From Streptomyces sp. NBC_01232 (GTDB lineage: Bacteria > Actinomycetota > Actinomycetes > Streptomycetales > Streptomycetaceae), in NCBI RefSeq assembly GCF_035989885.1, contig NZ_CP108518.1, forward strand, positions 6,873,001-6,937,000: a stretch of 64,000 nucleotides of DNA, read 5' to 3'. Position numbers and translations under genes: made by a program. The notes below the pieces were generated by a model. The model had not been told where the DNA came from and ran no database searches. It saw nothing but the letters and a program-made list of their open reading frames with translations. Shown in pieces: positions 7,951 through 16,596 of the stretch (position 1 is its first letter; the number at the start of each line of letters is the position of its first letter).

Positions 7951-9186
7951 TCAGACGGCGGTAACGGCCGTGACTGGCAGCGAACGAGGTGCACGGAGCA
8001 CCATGAGGTGCGCAGACAGCGCGGCACCAGCTGCCGTGATCTGGCCGGCGTCGGGGTGCAGGTAGCGCTGAGTGGTGGTCAGCGAGCCGTGTCCGGCGAT
8101 CTTGCGCAGGACATGGAGGGGGACGCCTGCGTCGGCGAACCAGGTCAGCCCGGTGTGGCGCAGATCGTGTCGTCGAAGGTGCTCGAAACCGAGCTCGGTG
8201 ACGACGTTGTCCCAGTGGGTGGCGTCGCGCAGGACGGCGGTGGAGATGCGTCCGCCGCGGGGGCCGAAGAAGATCCGGGCGTCTGGGCTGTCGCCGGCGG
8301 CGAGCAGGCGTTGAGCCACCATTGGCCGTACCTCTTCGATGAGGGGTACCTTGCGGGCGCGCTTTCCCTTGGTGGCCTTGTCGACGAGCCCGCCTCGGGC
8401 GGGGGTGGTCTGCCGTCGTACGGTCCAGATCCAGGTGTCGGTGTCGATGTCCTTGACGCGGACTCCGGAGACCTCGCCGATGCGGGCTGCCGTGGACGCG
8501 GCGAAAGTGACCACGTCGCCCCAGCCCTGGTATTGGCCGTATGAGCGAGCGACCAGGGCCTTGGCGAGGGTCTGGAGGGTCTCCCAGTCGGGCAAGGCGA
8601 GCGCACGCGGGTCGTTCAGCTCGTCCTCGACCTGCTGGTACTGGCGCTGCCAGCCGCTGACTCGCGCGGGGTTGACCTTGATGAGCCCGTCTCGAACGGC
8701 CTGCTCCATGACGCGAACGAGGACGGCGATGGTGTTCTTCACGGTGGAGCGGCTGTACTCGTCAGCGATCCACCGGTAGACGGTGCGGTCCACTGCACCG
8801 TTGGTGATCATCCGAACCGGTAGATGCCCGAGGGAGGGCACTACGCGCAGACGCCAACCGGCCATATAGGGGTCGAGCGTCTTGAGCTCCAGTCCTCGAA
8901 GCGCGAGGTTCATGTTCGCGGTGCCGTAGTCGGCCAATGGCATGGTGGCAAGCGACGGGTTGACGCCGGCCTGAGCGGCCTCGACCAGGGCCGAGATCCA
9001 CTCCTGGGCCTCGTCCTCGGTCTCCTTGGCTTCGGAGATGGACTTGCGGGACTTTGTCGTGGGGTCCCACCAGCGCACCCGAGCTCGGTAGGGCGAAGGC
9101 CGGTTGGGTCGGTATTCGACATCAGCGGTGAGGCGGACGCCAACCGGCACGGCCTCGACGGCTGAAGCAGGTGTCGCTATCGCCAT
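7951..9186 (-). CDS. Tyrosine recombinase / integrase of a tRNA-Pro integrative element
   Basis: 411 residues. The N-terminal SAM-like/AP2-like region begins with ADVEYRPNRPSPYRARVRWWDP, followed by a core-binding segment and a C-terminal catalytic domain. Active-site elements are visible: TAARIGE (Arg I), RRHDLRHTGL (HxxR), GHGSLTTTQRYLHP (His/Trp position and nucleophilic Tyr). It should recombine attP with an attB in the tRNA-Pro gene whose 3' end lies about 100 bases beyond its stop. The start is ATG 9186, one base after the stop of the upstream xis, so the two are co-transcribed. No replication (repSA-type) or transfer (Tra/FtsK) gene follows, so the element looks reduced. Confidence 0.9.
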   Translation of the reverse strand: MAIATPASAVEAVPVGVRLTADVEYRPNRPSPYRARVRWWDPTTKSRKSISEAKETEDEAQEWISALVEAAQAGVNPSLATMPLADYGTANMNLALRGLELKTLDPYMAGWRLRVVPSLGHLPVRMITNGAVDRTVYRWIADEYSRSTVKNTIAVLVRVMEQAVRDGLIKVNPARVSGWQRQYQQVEDELNDPRALALPDWETLQTLAKALVARSYGQYQGWGDVVTFAASTAARIGEVSGVRVKDIDTDTWIWTVRRQTTPARGGLVDKATKGKRARKVPLIEEVRPMVAQRLLAAGDSPDARIFFGPRGGRISTAVLRDATHWDNVVTELGFEHLRRHDLRHTGLTWFADAGVPLHVLRKIAGHGSLTTTQRYLHPDAGQITAAGAALSAHLMVLRAPRSLPVTAVTAV

Positions 9187-9187
9187 G

Positions 9188-9439
9188 TCAGGCCGCCTGT
9201 TCGGGATCGACACGGCGACTGCGCAGCCAGTGTTCGACGTCAATCGCGCTGTACAGGGTGATGCGATCGGACACATGGACGAACGGCGGCCCTTGCAGGG
9301 GGCGTGCAGTGCGCCAGCGACGGAGCGTGGAGGGATCGAGGTTCAAGATGCCCGCGAGTTCGTCGGTCGTTAGCCATTTGCCGGTGACCAGGTCGGGGGA
9401 AACGTTTCGTCCGCTCTTCGCGGATTCCTGGGATGACAT
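9188..9439 (-). CDS. Excisionase-like helix-turn-helix protein
   Basis: 83 residues with a MerR/Xis-type winged helix: KWLTTDELAGILNLDPSTLRRWR, then YSAIDVEHWLRSRRV. In actinomycete integrative elements such a protein directly before int acts as directionality factor. ATG 9439 was chosen because the fold starts 20 residues later; a longer open frame upstream has no similarity. It ends one base before int, indicating translational coupling. Confidence 0.82.
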   Translation of the reverse strand: MSSQESAKSGRNVSPDLVTGKWLTTDELAGILNLDPSTLRRWRTARPLQGPPFVHVSDRITLYSAIDVEHWLRSRRVDPEQAA

Positions 9440-10488
9440 GGGGTCCTTGCGATGGCGCAGAACGCCGATCGGGCGAGTCGGTGCAAGAGGCAGGTTGGTC
9501 ACGCTCCCCTGGGTGGAGGAATGGTGGGACGACGACCATAGAGGGAACGTTTGAAAAGTCCAGCGAAAAGCCACTGGATTCGCACACGGAGAACAACTCC
9601 CGCGGCGGTGCGGCTGGCTTAGGGGCCATCCGAGGTACCGGTTGCTCTCGAGGGTCTGTGGCTCACTGAGTGATCACTGCGCCCAACCGGACCATTCAGC
9701 CCTGAGGTGGAAGGCATCCCGTTCGGGCTGTGGCGTGGTGTTGACTTCCTGAAAACGGTCTTGGGCGCCGTGGCGCTCCCGTAACAGAGCGGGGTTAGGG
9801 ATTTCGAGATCGAAGCTGTGCCATCGGACGGCAAATACCTTTCGACTAGGGGGGGGGAGGGAGTGGCGCGGTGGAGCTTCGATCATCTATGCGATCCCCG
9901 GTTTCCGAAACCGGGGATCTCCAGCTATATTCCACCGTGGATCGGCCGCAAAGTCGGCTAAATTGACCAACCGTCAGTCTTGGGCGGTTGGCTGCAGGCT
10001 GATGGGTGACGTGGATCAGTTCCCTGTAGTTCGCTACTTGGGGTGATCGGCACGCATGAGGTCGGGCTCCGGCTGAATGGCCGCCCGGCGGGTCTTCGTC
10101 TGCCGCTGGTACAGCAGTTGCACCCATCCTGACCAGCGGGGACGGCCGTCCGTACGACTCGCTGGAGGGGACTGGTCCGGAAATAGTTCGGATCTTGGTT
10201 CGCGGGTTCCTGGGGCGGCGGGGCGGGGTGTGCGCCGCACATGAGCGGCGCGAGACCGTCTCCGCCCAAGGGGAGGCGTTCGGTGCACTGGCTGTCGGTC
10301 AGGACGCGCCAGGTCGTGTCGGGCGAGCTTGACGGCGGAGACGAGGGGGATCTCGGCCGGCAGGGGGACGGTGCCGGGCGCCGGCCTCATTGGGCGACAT
10401 GCTTGCGATGTGTGATGCAAGCCATATGGGGTTCCTGTCAGCAATCGGGGTGCTGTTCCGCTCAAGTCACCGAGAGCAAGCGAACCGA
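9440..10488. other. Gene-poor stretch of about 1.05 kb after the integrase module
   Basis: No open frame here has convincing codon bias or recognisable domains. Base composition is visibly lower in GC than the flanks, with a run of nine G at 9849-9857 and a strong inverted repeat at 9893-9919. It probably holds decayed element sequence plus the promoter of the FAD oxidoreductase at its right end. I did not see a second copy of the tRNA 3' end that would mark attR. Confidence 0.55.
9893..9919. repeat. 27-bp near-perfect inverted repeat
   Basis: GATCCCCGGTTT at 9893-9904 is perfectly complementary to 9908-9919 around CCG. There is no T-run on either side, so it is a weaker candidate for a terminator than for an operator, a replication or transfer site of the former element, or a cruciform. 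It lies in gene-poor DNA about 450 bases left of xis and 580 bases before the oxidoreductase. Confidence 0.7.
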
Positions 10489-10500
10489 CAGGAGCATCAC

Positions 10501-11700
10501 ATGAAGCACCGCATCGTTGTTCTGGGCGCCGGCTATGCCGGGGCCTACGTGGCCGGGACTCTGGCTCGTCGGCTGTCCCCGGCGGATACCGAGATCACCG
10601 TGGTCAACGCCGAGCCGGAGTTCGTCCAGCGGCTGCGGCTGCACCAGCTCGCGGCCGGCCAGGAGATCGAGGCTCCGAAGCTCGCCGATGTCTTCGCGGG
10701 CACGGGGATACGGCTGCGCCTGGCCCGTGTCACCGCCGTCTATCCCGAGCGCCAGGTCGTCGCCGTGGCCGACGCCGACGGTGGCGGCGAGCTCGGCTAC
10801 GACACGCTGCTCTACGCGCTCGGCAGCCACGTCGCCGACCACGGCGTCCCCGGCGTGGCCGAGCACGCCTTCCACGTCGCCAGTCGTCCGGCGGCGCTGC
10901 GCCTGCGCGAGCGCCTGGACAGCCTGGGCGGGCGGGGCGAGGGCGGTCGTGTGCTGGTCGTCGGCGACGGGTTGACCGGCATCGAGACCGCCACCGAGAT
11001 CGCCGAGTCCCGGCCCGGCCTGTCGGTGTCCCTGGTCGCCCGCGGCGAGCTGGGCGCCCCGCTCTCCGCCGGGGCACGCAGCCACCTGCGCCAGGCCTGC
11101 GACCGGCTGGGCATCACCGTCCTGGAGCACACCAGCGTCGAAGCTGTCGAAGCGACTCGGGTGCTGTGCGCCGACGGGAGCCCCCTGGCGTCCGACGCGA
11201 CCGTGTGGACGGCCGGGTTCGCGGTCGACCCCATCGCCGCCGCAGCCGGGTTGGAGGTCACCGACGACGGTCGGATCGTCGTCGATCGCACCATGCGGTC
11301 GCTCTCGCACCCGAACGTCTACGCCGCCGGCGACAGCGTCTACACCATCGGCGACAACGGCCGGCCGCTGCCGATGTCCTGTGCATCGGCCGGCTTCACC
11401 GGCATGCAGGCCATGAAGGCCATCGTGGGATGCCTGACCGGCAGCAAGACGGCGAACGTCAAGCTGAGCTACCCGGGCAACCACATCAGCCTCGGGCGGC
11501 GCGACGGGATCCTGCAGATGGTCGACCATGAAGCGCAGGCAAAGCCGAAGTACATGGGCGGCCGGAAGGCCGCGCGGATCAAGGCGGCCATCCTCAAGAT
11601 GTCGCTGTGGACCACCTCGCACCCGACGTTCGGGCTGCCCATGCGCAAGCGCCGCCTGGCCGCCGCGCCGGATGGGGCCGCCGCAAGGGTGGCCGCATAG
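10501..11700 (+). CDS. FAD-dependent NAD(P)H dehydrogenase-like oxidoreductase (NDH-2 type)
   Basis: 399 residues of the two-dinucleotide-binding fold. The FAD motif is IVVLGAGYAGAYVA at residues 4-17, the NAD(P)H motif VVGDGLTGIETATEIAE near 157, and the second FAD motif NVYAAGDSV near 276. This matches type II NADH dehydrogenase/DoxX-partner oxidoreductases that reduce quinones at the membrane surface. ATG 10501 has AGGAG at 10489-10493; the open frame continues upstream but without similarity. The ECF41 sigma gene starts 19 bases downstream, so the two form one transcription unit, with the oxidoreductase in the place usually held by a COE-family partner. Confidence 0.85.
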   Translation: MKHRIVVLGAGYAGAYVAGTLARRLSPADTEITVVNAEPEFVQRLRLHQLAAGQEIEAPKLADVFAGTGIRLRLARVTAVYPERQVVAVADADGGGELGYDTLLYALGSHVADHGVPGVAEHAFHVASRPAALRLRERLDSLGGRGEGGRVLVVGDGLTGIETATEIAESRPGLSVSLVARGELGAPLSAGARSHLRQACDRLGITVLEHTSVEAVEATRVLCADGSPLASDATVWTAGFAVDPIAAAAGLEVTDDGRIVVDRTMRSLSHPNVYAAGDSVYTIGDNGRPLPMSCASAGFTGMQAMKAIVGCLTGSKTANVKLSYPGNHISLGRRDGILQMVDHEAQAKPKYMGGRKAARIKAAILKMSLWTTSHPTFGLPMRKRRLAAAPDGAAARVAA

Positions 11701-11719
11701 CCCGCCTAGGGTAATCCCC

Positions 11720-12670
11720 GTGGACAGCACTGACATTGACCGCTTCGACACCTGCCGGTTCGAGGCCAGCCGCAGTCGGCTGGCCTCGCTGGCGTACCGG
11801 CTGCTGGGATCCGCCGCCGACGCCGAAGACGCCGTACAGGACGCGTTCTTGCACTGGCAGGCCGCCGACCGGCAGCGGATCAGGGTGCCGGAAGCATGGC
11901 TGACCAAGGTCGTCACCAACCTGTGCCTCGACCGGCTCCGCTCGGCACAGGCCCGCCGCGAACGCACCGTGGGCGCCTGGCTGCCCGAACCGCTCCTCGA
12001 CGGCGACCCGATGCTCGGCCCGGCCGACACGTTCGAACAGCGCGAAACCGTCTCCCTCGCCGTGCTCACTCTCATGGAACGCCTGTCACCCTTCGAGAGG
12101 GCCGTCTACATCCTGCGCGAGGCGTTCTCCTACGGCCACGCCGAGATCGCCGAGATCCTCGACATCACCGAGTCCGCAAGCCAGCAGCACCTCCACCGGG
12201 CCCGGCGCCACATCACCACGGCGCGCCGCAGCGGTGAACTCGACCCGGCAGCCGCCCGCAGGATCGTCGAGGAATTCCTCGCCGCCGCCTCCTCGGGCCG
12301 CACCGAACGGCTGGTGGCGCTGCTCACCCACGACGCCTCCGCGATCTCCGACGGCGCCGGCCTGACCAAGAAGCTGCTGCAGTACGACACTCCGGAGCGC
12401 ATCGCCGCCATCGCGCGGGCCGGCTTCAAGTCCACGCCCGCGAAGCAGCGACTCGCCGGAGGGGTCTCCGAGGTCCACTTCGCGCTCGTCAATGGCGCCC
12501 CCGCCCTCCTCTTCGTGCCCGGCGGCAAGGTCGTCGGCGCGGTGACGTTCGACATCACAGACGGCAAGATCGCAACCGTGCGCGGCATCGCCGCCCCTGC
12601 CCGCCTCCTCCGCCTCGCCGACGCCTGGCGGCAGCACGAACCGGACGCGCCGCTCATCGCCGAGTGGTGA
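11720..12670 (+). CDS. ECF41-family RNA polymerase sigma factor (SigJ-like)
   Basis: 316 residues. Sigma region 2 is LASLAYRLLGSAADAEDAVQDAF and region 4 runs through LSPFERAVYILREAFSYGHAEIAEILDITESASQQ. The ECF41 hallmark WLPEP lies in the linker (GAWLPEPL), and a C-terminal SnoaL-like domain (about 175-316) acts in this family as a built-in regulator instead of a separate anti-sigma factor. GTG 11720 gives the standard N-terminus. ECF41 factors usually control the neighbouring oxidoreductase-type gene, here the FAD enzyme just upstream. Confidence 0.9.
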   Translation: MDSTDIDRFDTCRFEASRSRLASLAYRLLGSAADAEDAVQDAFLHWQAADRQRIRVPEAWLTKVVTNLCLDRLRSAQARRERTVGAWLPEPLLDGDPMLGPADTFEQRETVSLAVLTLMERLSPFERAVYILREAFSYGHAEIAEILDITESASQQHLHRARRHITTARRSGELDPAAARRIVEEFLAAASSGRTERLVALLTHDASAISDGAGLTKKLLQYDTPERIAAIARAGFKSTPAKQRLAGGVSEVHFALVNGAPALLFVPGGKVVGAVTFDITDGKIATVRGIAAPARLLRLADAWRQHEPDAPLIAEW

Positions 12671-12745
12671 CCGGGCGCCGACCGAGGCCAGGCGCGGCAC
12701 CCGCGCCGCGTTGAACCGTTTCCGGGTTCCCAGGCCGGTCGGGGT

Positions 12746-14230
12746 TCAAGCCGGGTACGGATTCCGTGACGCCGTGGCCGGGGCCCCGGCCCCCCTCACC
12801 CTGGCTCGCCGCCGGACCCAGGTCATCACGAGGACGAGGGCCGCTGCTGCGCCGTACGCGATGTTGCTCAGCGACGGCTGGAAGTGGAGCGTCGGGGCGA
12901 GGACGTAGACGGCGGCGCCTGCGAGGGGGATGCCGAGCCATTCCCAGCGTCCGTCCAGGGCGACGAGTGCGATGAGGAGCAGCGCGTACCAGGAGTAGCC
13001 GGGGGTGAGGAGGACGAAGGACCAGCCGGTGACCAGGAGGGCGCCGCTCCAGGGGCGTCGCGGGTCTCCGCGCCACATCACGTACAGGGACACTGCCGCG
13101 ACGATGACGAGCAGTACGGGGAAGGCCCAGGTGTCCGGCAGGACCAGGCGCAGGAGCGAGTAGCGGGATCCGGCCGAGGCGTCGTCGTAGCCCTCCTCCT
13201 CGACGTAGCCGCCGAGGTAGCCGAAGACCGAGCCGTGCGAGAGGAGGACGTACGGGAGGTAGGTGAGTACGACGAAGGCGGTGGCGGGCAGGAGGACGGC
13301 GGCCGCGTCGCGGACGCGGCGGATCCCTGACAGGGCGCCGGGGAGGACGACGGCAGGCATGAGCTTCGTGGCGATGGCGGCGCCGATCAGCACTCCGCCT
13401 GCTGCCCGCCGGGTCAGGTTCCGGGAGGCGACGAGGCCGAGTCCGGTGACCGCGAGGAGTACGCCCAGGACGTCGGCGTGGGCGTTGTTGACGGCCTCGA
13501 TTGGGACGGCAGGGCACCAGGCCCAGTACGCGGCTTTGCGGAGGTCGTCGCCGCGCCGTCGCAGGATCAGGAGGAGCGCGCCCGTGACGCCGAGGGAGAT
13601 CAGGGCGGCGCCGATCTGGAGCGGCTTGTGGCGGGAGTCGGCGGGGGAGAGGCGGTCGACGGCGAGGAAGTACGCCTCGGCGACGGGCGGATAGATGGTG
13701 TGGACGGCGGGCCTGTTGAGGCGGGTGCAGTGGGGTGTGCTGCCGGTGTGGGGGATCGGGGCGAGGTCGGGGCCCGTGCAGGCGGCGCCGGTGGGGAAGA
13801 GCCAGGGGTCGCGGAGCCTGGCGAGCGCCGGGTCCTGCGGGGCGTGGTCGTACGGGGAGAGGCCGGCGGACTGGACGCGGCCGTCCCAGGCGTAGCGGTA
13901 GGAGTCGGTGCTGGTCCGCGGCGGCCCCATCAGCCCGGTCAGCGTGACGGCGACGGCCCCCGCGGCGATCAGCCACGCGGCGTGGCGGGCCGGGACCCGG
14001 CGCAGCGCCAGCAGCGCGACGGTGAAGAGCACCCAGCAGGCCGCGTACCACCAGAACAGGCCGACGGGGTCGCTGAAGTAGCCCCCGTACACGACGGTGC
14101 GGGCGAGGAGCGTCGTGAGTGCGGCAAGGGCGAGGGCGGTGGTCACCAGCGCGGTGCGAGGAGTGAGGGCGGTAAGGGCTTTCACCTGCGGAATCGTTCC
14201 AGGGATCGGCTCTCCCGTGGGCCGTGCCAT
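12746..14230 (-). CDS. GT87-type polyprenyl-phosphate-dependent mannosyltransferase, multi-pass membrane protein
   Basis: 494 residues from ATG 14230; GTG 14185 would give 479. About ten to twelve hydrophobic helices. The periplasmic segment TDSYRYAWDGRVQSAGLSPYDHAP and the motif AIATKLMPAVVLPGAL are typical of GT-C fold DUF2029/GT87 enzymes. These transfer mannose or another sugar from a polyprenyl-phosphate donor to lipoglycans or proteins outside the membrane. It diverges from the molybdopterin oxidoreductase at 14300, with a 69-base gap. Together with GT2, DUF2064, methyltransferase and epimerase genes to 21.9 kb it may belong to one glycoconjugate locus. Acceptor unknown. Confidence 0.78.
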   Translation of the reverse strand: MARPTGEPIPGTIPQVKALTALTPRTALVTTALALAALTTLLARTVVYGGYFSDPVGLFWWYAACWVLFTVALLALRRVPARHAAWLIAAGAVAVTLTGLMGPPRTSTDSYRYAWDGRVQSAGLSPYDHAPQDPALARLRDPWLFPTGAACTGPDLAPIPHTGSTPHCTRLNRPAVHTIYPPVAEAYFLAVDRLSPADSRHKPLQIGAALISLGVTGALLLILRRRGDDLRKAAYWAWCPAVPIEAVNNAHADVLGVLLAVTGLGLVASRNLTRRAAGGVLIGAAIATKLMPAVVLPGALSGIRRVRDAAAVLLPATAFVVLTYLPYVLLSHGSVFGYLGGYVEEEGYDDASAGSRYSLLRLVLPDTWAFPVLLVIVAAVSLYVMWRGDPRRPWSGALLVTGWSFVLLTPGYSWYALLLIALVALDGRWEWLGIPLAGAAVYVLAPTLHFQPSLSNIAYGAAAALVLVMTWVRRRARVRGAGAPATASRNPYPA

Positions 14231-14299
14231 CTCGGATGTCCGTGTTTCGTAAGGTGTTCCGCCAGCCTGCTCGGGCCTCGTCGGGGGTGTGATGGGGGC

Positions 14300-15442
14300 A
14301 TGCGTTTCACCCTGCCCTCCGGACCGCCCGTCACCTTCAAGGCGCGCCTGCACGATGCCCGTACCGCGACCGCCATCGGCCGCTGGCTCGGCCTGGCCAT
14401 GGCCGTCTGCTTCGCGACCGGTGTGCTGAGCCACTACCTCCAGCACCCGCCCGGATGGCTGGCCGATTCGCTGCCGAGCCGCCCGTACTGGGGTTACCGG
14501 CTCACCCAGGGTCTGCACGTGGCGTCCGGGATCGCCGCGATCCCGTTGCTGCTGGCGAAGCTGTGGGCGGTCTATCCGCGGCTGTTCGCCTGGCCTCCGG
14601 TGCGATCGGTCCTCCACGCCCTGGAGCGGATCTCGGTGGCGATCCTGGTCGCGGCCGGACTGTTCGAGCTGTTCACCGGGCTGCTGAACACCTTCCAGTG
14701 GTACCCGTGGCCCTTCAACTTCGTTCCCGTGCACTACGCGGTCGCCTGGCTCCTGCTGGGATCGCTCCTGCTGCACGTCGCCGTGCAATGGCCGAAGATC
14801 CGCGACCACTTCACGCTCCGTTCCCCCGGAACCCTGACCCTGCCCGAGGCCGACGGGCCCGACCGCCGGCAGTTCCTCCTCGGCGTCACAGCCGCGGTCG
14901 GAGCAGTCACGCTCACCACGGTCGGACAGTCCGTCACCGCACTCGGCCCGCTGGAACTGTTCGGCCCGCGCAGCCCCGCCCACGGGGCCCAAGGGCTCCC
15001 CGTGAACCGAACGGCTGCTGCCGCGCGCGTCTCCGAGGCCTCCTTGGCCGACTGGCGTCTGACCGTGGCCGGGCCGCGTCCTTACAGCCTCACGCTGGAC
15101 GAGTTGCGCGCCCTGCCGCAGCATGACGTCACCCTGCCCATCGCCTGCGTGGAGGGCTGGAGCAAGTCCGCCCACTGGACAGGGGTGCGGGTACGGGACC
15201 TCCTGGAGCTCGCGGGCGGCGGCCCGGGTGCGCGGGCCCGGGTGGTCTCCCTCGAAGCGGCGGGCGCCTACCGGGTGATGGAGATGGGACGCCTGTACGC
15301 GCAGGACCCGCTCACGCTGCTCGCGCTGCGGCTCAACGGCGAGGTGCTGTCCCTGGACCACGGCTACCCGGCGCGGATCATCGCCCCGAACCGGCCCGGT
15401 GTCCTGCAGACCAAGTGGGTCGGCCGCCTGGAGGTGGCGTGA
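14300..15442 (+). CDS. Molybdopterin-dependent (sulfite oxidase-like) oxidoreductase with cytochrome b561-like membrane domain
   Basis: 380 residues. The N-terminal half has four transmembrane helices with histidines (SHYLQH, GLHVASG, PVHYAVAW, LLLHVAVQW) that could hold heme b, like cytochrome b561/formate dehydrogenase gamma subunits. The C-terminal half is a sulfite-oxidase-type molybdopterin domain with the cofactor cysteine in LPIACVEGW and the HGYPARIIAPNRPG signature. A fused quinone-linked periplasmic oxidoreductase is the likely architecture; the substrate is unknown. The stop overlaps the next ATG (ATGA). A paralogue lies at 49529-50974 on the other strand. Confidence 0.82.
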   Translation: MRFTLPSGPPVTFKARLHDARTATAIGRWLGLAMAVCFATGVLSHYLQHPPGWLADSLPSRPYWGYRLTQGLHVASGIAAIPLLLAKLWAVYPRLFAWPPVRSVLHALERISVAILVAAGLFELFTGLLNTFQWYPWPFNFVPVHYAVAWLLLGSLLLHVAVQWPKIRDHFTLRSPGTLTLPEADGPDRRQFLLGVTAAVGAVTLTTVGQSVTALGPLELFGPRSPAHGAQGLPVNRTAAAARVSEASLADWRLTVAGPRPYSLTLDELRALPQHDVTLPIACVEGWSKSAHWTGVRVRDLLELAGGGPGARARVVSLEAAGAYRVMEMGRLYAQDPLTLLALRLNGEVLSLDHGYPARIIAPNRPGVLQTKWVGRLEVA

Positions 15443-15855
15443 TGAACTTCCGATACGTGATGGGCGGATTCGGGATGGTGTGCACGGCCTGGGGCGGGTG
15501 GCTGCTCCTCCAGCAGCCCGAGCCGTGGCGGATCGCCGTTTGGCTCGGAGGAGCGGTCGTGGTGCACGACGGGTTCGTCGTGCCCGCAGTGATGGCGGTC
15601 GCCGTCCTCGTCGGGGTGGCCGGCCTGCGCCTGCACGGGGTAATGCGCGGAGCCCTGATCGTCGCGGGCTCCCTCACCGCGATCGCCCTTCCTCCGTTGC
15701 TGCGGCCGGGGGGCGTGGCCAACCCCACCGTCCTTCCGCTCGATTACCTACGCAACTGGCTGCTCGCTATGGCGGCCATCGTGCTGTTCACCCTCGCGTA
15801 CGTCGGCGTGCGTGCCGTGGCGCGCCGGGTGGGCCGGGAGAGCCGTCGGGCCTGA
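15442..15855 (+). CDS. Small integral membrane protein, partner of the oxidoreductase
   Basis: 137 residues with about four hydrophobic helices. The start codon overlaps the stop of the molybdopterin oxidoreductase gene, so the two proteins are probably made together. The arrangement WLGGAVVVHDGFVVPAVMAV is echoed in the paralogue at 49035-49532 (VGAALLHDLVLLPLYSL), which accompanies the second oxidoreductase. It could be an assembly or anchoring subunit; no catalytic motif is visible. Confidence 0.75.
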   Translation: MNFRYVMGGFGMVCTAWGGWLLLQQPEPWRIAVWLGGAVVVHDGFVVPAVMAVAVLVGVAGLRLHGVMRGALIVAGSLTAIALPPLLRPGGVANPTVLPLDYLRNWLLAMAAIVLFTLAYVGVRAVARRVGRESRRA

Positions 15856-15898
15856 TCGGGGCGGTGCCGCGGAAAGCCGACGGGTTCGCGCATTGTTC

Positions 15899-15913
15899 TT
15901 GAATGGTCGCTCA
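15899..15913. promoter_or_regulatory. Candidate TetR operator, copy 1
   Basis: TTGAATGGTCGCTCA lies just before the TetR start (15928). It matches TTGAATGACTGCTCA before the downstream oxidoreductase at 12 of 15 positions. The outer TTGA...TCA(A/T) is an imperfect inverted repeat. Autoregulation by the TetR protein at 15928 is inferred. Confidence 0.55.
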
Positions 15914-15927
15914 TGTATTTTCTTCTC

Positions 15928-16512
15928 ATGCCCAGACCGCGAGAGTTCGAGCCCGACGCCGTTCTGAATGTGGCCATGCTTCGGTTCTGGGAGCGCGGGT
16001 ACCGGGCGGTGTCCGTCGAGGATCTGGTGAAGGCGACGGGAGTCAAGCCCGGCAGCCTCTACAGCGCCTTCCCGGGCGGCAAGCGCGCGCTGTTCCTGAA
16101 GTCGCTGGAGCGGTACTCGCGGCTGGTGGTCCCCGAGAAGCTGGGCGAGCTGGAGGCTCCGGGCGCCTCGGTGAGCGAGATCCGCGGGTACTTCGACGGG
16201 CTGGTGCGTGATCTGCTCAGCCCCGAGGGGCGGCAGGGCTGCCTGCTCGTGAACACGGCGATCGAGAACGCGGCCGAGGATGACGAGGCGGCGGCCGTCG
16301 TCCGTGGCCACCTGGCCCGGCTGGAGCGGTGCATGACCCACGCACTGGAGAACGCGGCCCGCAGGGGGCAGGTCCGAGCCTCCCTGGACTGCGCCGGCAG
16401 CGCCAAGCTGCTGGTCGCCACCTGTCAGGGGCTCATGGTCGTCGGGAAGGCCAACCCGGACGAGGTGCTCCTGCGCGCGATCGTCGACAACGCCTTCGCC
16501 GCTCTCGCCTGA
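15928..16512 (+). CDS. TetR/AcrR family transcriptional regulator
   Basis: 194 residues from ATG 15928; ATG 15913 would add five residues. The helix-turn-helix is visible in FWERGYRAVSVEDLVKATGVKPGSLYSAFPGGKRALF. The C-terminal domain contains GCLLVNTAIENA, typical of the AcrR branch with a Cys-containing effector domain that often responds to electrophiles or quinones. It is followed by a terminator and then by a medium-chain dehydrogenase gene whose promoter carries a near-copy of the site in its own promoter. It is probably a local repressor of both. Confidence 0.88.
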   Translation: MPRPREFEPDAVLNVAMLRFWERGYRAVSVEDLVKATGVKPGSLYSAFPGGKRALFLKSLERYSRLVVPEKLGELEAPGASVSEIRGYFDGLVRDLLSPEGRQGCLLVNTAIENAAEDDEAAAVVRGHLARLERCMTHALENAARRGQVRASLDCAGSAKLLVATCQGLMVVGKANPDEVLLRAIVDNAFAALA

Positions 16513-16525
16513 CGGCGAGGCGTAC

Positions 16526-16551
16526 GGGCCACCGTTCGCGGTGGCCCTTTT
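16526..16551 (+). terminator. Rho-independent terminator of the TetR gene
   Basis: GGGCCACC (16526-16533), loop GTTCGC and GGTGGCCC (16540-16547) run directly into TTTTC. The stem is perfect over 8 bp and lies 14 bases after the TetR stop. Confidence 0.85.
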
Positions 16552-16565
16552 CTTCGCACCAATAG

Positions 16566-16581
16566 TTGAATGACTGCTCAA
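16566..16581. promoter_or_regulatory. Candidate TetR operator, copy 2
   Basis: TTGAATGACTGCTCAA has terminal TTGA/TCAA inverted arms and shares 12 of 15 bases with the site at 15899. It ends about 15 bases before the oxidoreductase start codon, where a bound repressor would block RNA polymerase. Confidence 0.6.
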
Positions 16582-16596
16582 GAATGGAGTCGGTAC

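Noticed and set aside
10368..10385. TGCCGGGCGCCGGCC before the FAD oxidoreductase, similar to the regulon palindrome
   Set aside because: One outer base deviates, the spacing to the gene differs and no -10 hexamer fits; chance in GC-rich DNA is likely.
12746..15361. Extension of the GT87 frame to 871 codons across the divergent oxidoreductase
   Set aside because: The extra part lies antisense to 14300-15361 and lacks similarity; the family start is near 14185-14230.
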